A stretch of DNA of 10,460 nt from Phoronis ovalis (taxonomy: Eukaryota; Phoronida; Phoronidae), in NCBI GenBank assembly GCA_028565635.1, contig JAOXYB010063423.1:1-10460 (forward strand). The letters run 5' to 3'. The position numbers were made by a program, and so were the translations under genes. Below, piece by piece: positions 7,855 through 10,460 of the stretch. The notes below the pieces were generated by a model that saw only the letters and a list, made by a program, of their open reading frames with translations, was not told the DNA's origin and did not search any database. Each line of letters starts with the position of its first letter. Within the stretch, counting starts at the first letter, position 1.

Positions 7855-8415
7855 TTTCTTTATTTAATTTTCCTCAATGTTGCAACTCATGAAAATAATT
7901 TATTTAAACCCAACTAGCCTGTGAAACTGAAACTGATTATTCAGTGCTCTGGCAGTATAGTGCAGTGGTGCGTTTTAGTTTCTGGCATTAATAAAAGGCC
8001 ACTACTTAATCACTTTATATGGTCTAAGGACACAATTGATTGTCCCATCCACTTCTATAATTCATGTAATTTAAATCATTATCAAAATGTCCCAAACATT
8101 GCACGAAGAACATGACCTGTTAAGAACTGAAGATTATTATATATATTACTTCCAGTTACTTTTTCGTACAGGCATGACTACCAGAATGTTTTGCTGTTCC
8201 ATTATGTAGACTACCCCCAGAAAAATGCAACCTAACAAATGACAAAATTCATAGCTTTACCCTAGCTCAAATAATCCTATCAAATGTTGGTTTATTTTAC
8301 TTTAAAAAGCTAATATTAGTTTCTATCTCTTGTACAGTGATTTCCCTTTCAAACAGAAACAAACAAAAAAGCCAGCGCCAAGGAGGAAAAAAGAAAAAAT
8401 CATAAATTTAAGGTT

Positions 8416-8475
8416 GACGGACTACTTCCAGACGGACTACGGCCAGACCACTCTGCCACCACTGGACTACATCAA
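8416..8475 (+). repeat. 15-base-period minisatellite
   Basis: Four tandem 15-base units run here: GACGGACTACTTCCA, GACGGACTACGGCCA, a degenerate GACCACTCTGCCACC, and ACTGGACTACATCAA. The GACGGACNAC theme recalls GACGGACGAC-rich repeats that I associate with mollusc genomes; this is from memory. The overlapping plus-strand open frame (8330-8527) is a by-product. Confidence 0.6.
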
Positions 8476-9212
8476 GTGTGACCTTATGCCATATACAATA
8501 GTGTACAAAAAGTACATTTATTCGTAGTTTTAACACTTGTTGCAAAGACGAATGTGAACGCCTTGAAGATTTGCTATTTGTTTGATTCAACAACTATGTG
8601 AGGTACTGAAACTAGATAATATTGTACCAGCATATGCTAAATTTCCATATCAGTTTCTAACATTAAATTACGCGATAAAATTGTCTGATCAAGGCTTACT
8701 ACACTTAAGAGTACATTGTTTTACTTTCTGTACGTCTTATCATAATAAGATAAGGCACATGTTTAATAAAAATCGTAAAAACATGCTATTTTATATATGT
8801 GATCAGAATGACAACGCTAGCTTGTTTTATTTCATAGTACGAAAATCAGTGACTCCAGCTTTCACATCCAAAACCAATCTTTTAATTACGAAAGTTCCAA
8901 TGTCAGTCCAAACTGTTTAAACATTTTCATAAAAAAGTGAGCATTTGAAAAATTCAAAATACCACATTCTACACTAGGTGGCGTCGCCGTTTTCACTTTT
9001 CTCCGGGCACCTTGAAGGAAATTTGTTTTTCCCAAAGTTATTGCGGAATTTTGATTATTTATACATTGTGAGATCAATAGTAAGCTGAGAAGCTCAGTTT
9101 TACAGGTATAGTAACATAGGTTTTTCCACCATAAATATAAATAATTAATGAAATTATGCAATTTTTATTCTAAAGACTACATATACATGCCACACATGGA
9201 AACAGAACGTAG

Positions 9213-9232
9213 AAATATACTATAGTATATTT
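9213..9232. repeat. Perfect 20-base palindrome
   Basis: AAATATACTATAGTATATTT is identical to its own complement. In such AT-rich DNA this can arise by chance and no function is claimed. Confidence 0.8.
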
Positions 9233-9651
9233 TTGGATATTTTTCATTGACTGCAGTACCTAGCTGATATACTGAAATTGATCTTTATAGATATACTGAT
9301 TTCCAAATGTCCAACTTATTCAAACATGTGTGTTGGTATATCTGGAAATAATAATAAGATATTCATCTAAAACTTTGTCCAAGTTTGTATACCATATAAC
9401 AACATAATAAGATCATAAACTGTATCATCCGTGCAAAAGCAAAATAAGACTATTTTAAATTCCTCCATTTTTTTCTTCCTTGCAGAAAGTAAATCTGCAT
9501 AGTAGTAGAATTTAAAAAAAATATTTTTCATTACATGTAACTTCAAATTTAAGGTTGGTCTCTGTTTATAGGTCATTGACCATAATATAAACTACATGGT
9601 ACACGGCTATATAGATATTTCAAATATGGCTAGAATTGAGTTCCATGTAAC

Positions 9652-9805
9652 AGCTTTTTGGCTATCATTATAACCTTAATGCTAGCTTCCACTGAATAGT
9701 TTGCACATATTGTCTTGAATAAAGACATGATGAAATACTAATTCTAGTTCCAGTTTATAGATATGTTACTAAATGTTTGTTTAATTCTGCTTTAGTGTTC
9801 AACCC
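9652..9805 (+). repeat. Diverged duplication, copy 1
   Basis: This copy starts with AGCTTTTTGGCTAT (9652-9665) and contains AGTTCCAGTTTATAGAT near 9746-9762. Both blocks recur in the same order in copy 2, at offsets of 420 and 411 bases. The second block, about 57 bases, is roughly three-quarters identical by eye. Confidence 0.45.
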
Positions 9806-10071
9806 TTAGTTATATAAATAGCTGGAAGCAAGTGTCAATGCTCCAGATATCATTAAAGGTCTTTTTTATATTTTTATTGGTGTTTTAACAAATAGCTTCA
9901 AGTTTATGATTAGTCCGGCCTGGTTTTTATATTTGTTGGTCTTGCCTGTAAAATGAAGACGTTATAAATTAGCAATTTACTGATAAACATTGTCGACTTG
10001 TGCATATACGTGTAATAAGGACAAACAGGCTAGTCATTAATTTAAGTTCGTGTATTATACATTGATTATAT

Positions 10072-10215
10072 AGCTTTTTGGCTATAATGATAAACAACTA
10101 CAAAATTCCACTTATAAGTTAAAATTGAACAAGGATATATACTCAGCAGTTATACGAATTCCAATTTGGAGATTTGTTATTAGATTTGTGTTTCATTCTG
10201 TTTAATTGTGCAAAA
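10072..10215 (+). repeat. Diverged duplication, copy 2
   Basis: This copy starts with AGCTTTTTGGCTAT (10072-10085), then has AATTCCAATTTGGAGAT near 10157, in the same order as copy 1. The slightly different offsets imply a small deletion between the blocks. Confidence 0.45.
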
Positions 10216-10390
10216 AATCACCTTTAGATGTACAAAGATGAATGCTAGTGTAATAATTATTCCACAATGTATAAATAAATGAATTCGTTGCTGTTACGAA
10301 ATAAACAAAATAGCATCTAACTTACTAACTCTTATACCAACGTATAACAGCCGGCCACCTTTTACGAAATGATACATTTCAAGTAGTCCT

Positions 10391-10440
10391 AGCTTTATGA
10401 CCCTAGTATCTTGCCTCTAAGGCATACTAGGGTCATAGCT
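10391..10440. repeat. Strong imperfect hairpin (inverted repeat)
   Basis: A 13-base perfect stem, ATGACCCTAGTAT (10397-10409) with ATACTAGGGTCAT (10424-10436), is extended inward by GCCT (10413-10416) with AGGC (10420-10423) around a CTA loop. It is extended outward by AGCT with AGCT. Bulges are CTT (10410-10412) and TT (10395-10396). There are 21 pairs in 50 bases. It could be a small palindromic repeat, the end of a foldback element, or a precursor-like RNA hairpin; nothing decides between these. Confidence 0.75.
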
Positions 10441-10460
10441 CAGAGAATGCAACATACCGG

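Larger units (their letters stand above)
7420..10460. other. Region upstream of the first visible exon, no gene supported
   Basis: These three kilobases are presumably the intron preceding exon A of the LRR gene, because exon A begins in phase 2 after a good acceptor. I searched both strands by eye for further LRR exons and found none. The open frames present (up to 112 codons, for example plus 8582-8920 and minus 8886-9161) show no domain, start context or splice support. Notable sequence elements are the minisatellite at 8416-8475, the palindrome at 9213-9232, the diverged duplication at about 9652-9805 and 10072-10215, and the hairpin at 10391-10440. Confidence 0.6.

Noticed and set aside
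8330-8527. A 65-codon plus-strand frame with repeated TDY-like residues
   Set aside because: The repetition comes from the 15-base minisatellite. There is no other evidence of coding.
8582-8920. A 112-codon plus-strand open frame
   Set aside because: It has no motif or start context, and its residues are typical of translated AT-rich intron. Length alone is not convincing in this composition.
8886-9161. A 91-codon minus-strand open frame with a GC-richer core near 8980-9015
   Set aside because: It has no domain and no LRR pattern, and no acceptor/donor pair keeps phase 2. The core may be an old repeat, but I could not identify it.

Overview
This window looks like intronic-rich nuclear DNA of an invertebrate animal, plausibly a mollusc or another lophotrochozoan. 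The sequence is strongly AT-rich, has no bacterial-style gene packing, and carries short in-phase exons bounded by GT/AG splice sites. The taxon is an inference from this style and from repeat fragments, not from a diagnostic gene.

The main content is an internal, incomplete part of one minus-strand gene for a leucine-rich repeat (LRR) protein. It is invisible to simple ORF finding because almost every exon is only 60-81 bases long. I can place nine exons, in transcription order: 7419-7360, 6540-6472, 6062-5991, 3670-3590, 3159-3082, 2678-2607, 2144-2070, 1159-1088 and 290-147. Every exon starts after AG and ends before GT. Every intron is phase 2 and splits the codon of a hydrophobic residue (Leu, Ile, Met or Phe) at the same place in the repeat. 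Joined, they give 723 bases, or 241 codons, with no stop: about ten LRRs in a row. Eight exons carry one repeat each and the last carries two. The first and last exons of the gene, and so its signal peptide, caps, membrane segment or effector domain, are not in the window, so its function cannot be named. The architecture fits LRR ectodomains such as those of LGR receptors, Slit, peroxidasin or LGI proteins.

Region by region: 1-146 is intron with a short GC-richer stretch bearing two tRNA B-box-like motifs. 147-7419 is the LRR gene. Its introns hold a likely decayed LRR exon (963-1028), an Asp-codon-like GAY simple repeat (1270-1380) and a putative 0.78 kb non-autonomous DNA transposon with 28-base inverted repeats (4921-5699). 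7420-10460 has no exon I can support. It holds a GC-richer patch inside the preceding intron's border region, a 15-base-period minisatellite (8416-8475), a 20-base perfect palindrome (9213-9232), a diverged duplication (about 9652-9805 and 10072-10215) and a strong hairpin (10391-10440).

I see no prokaryotic system, CRISPR array, tRNA, rRNA or intact transposase gene.
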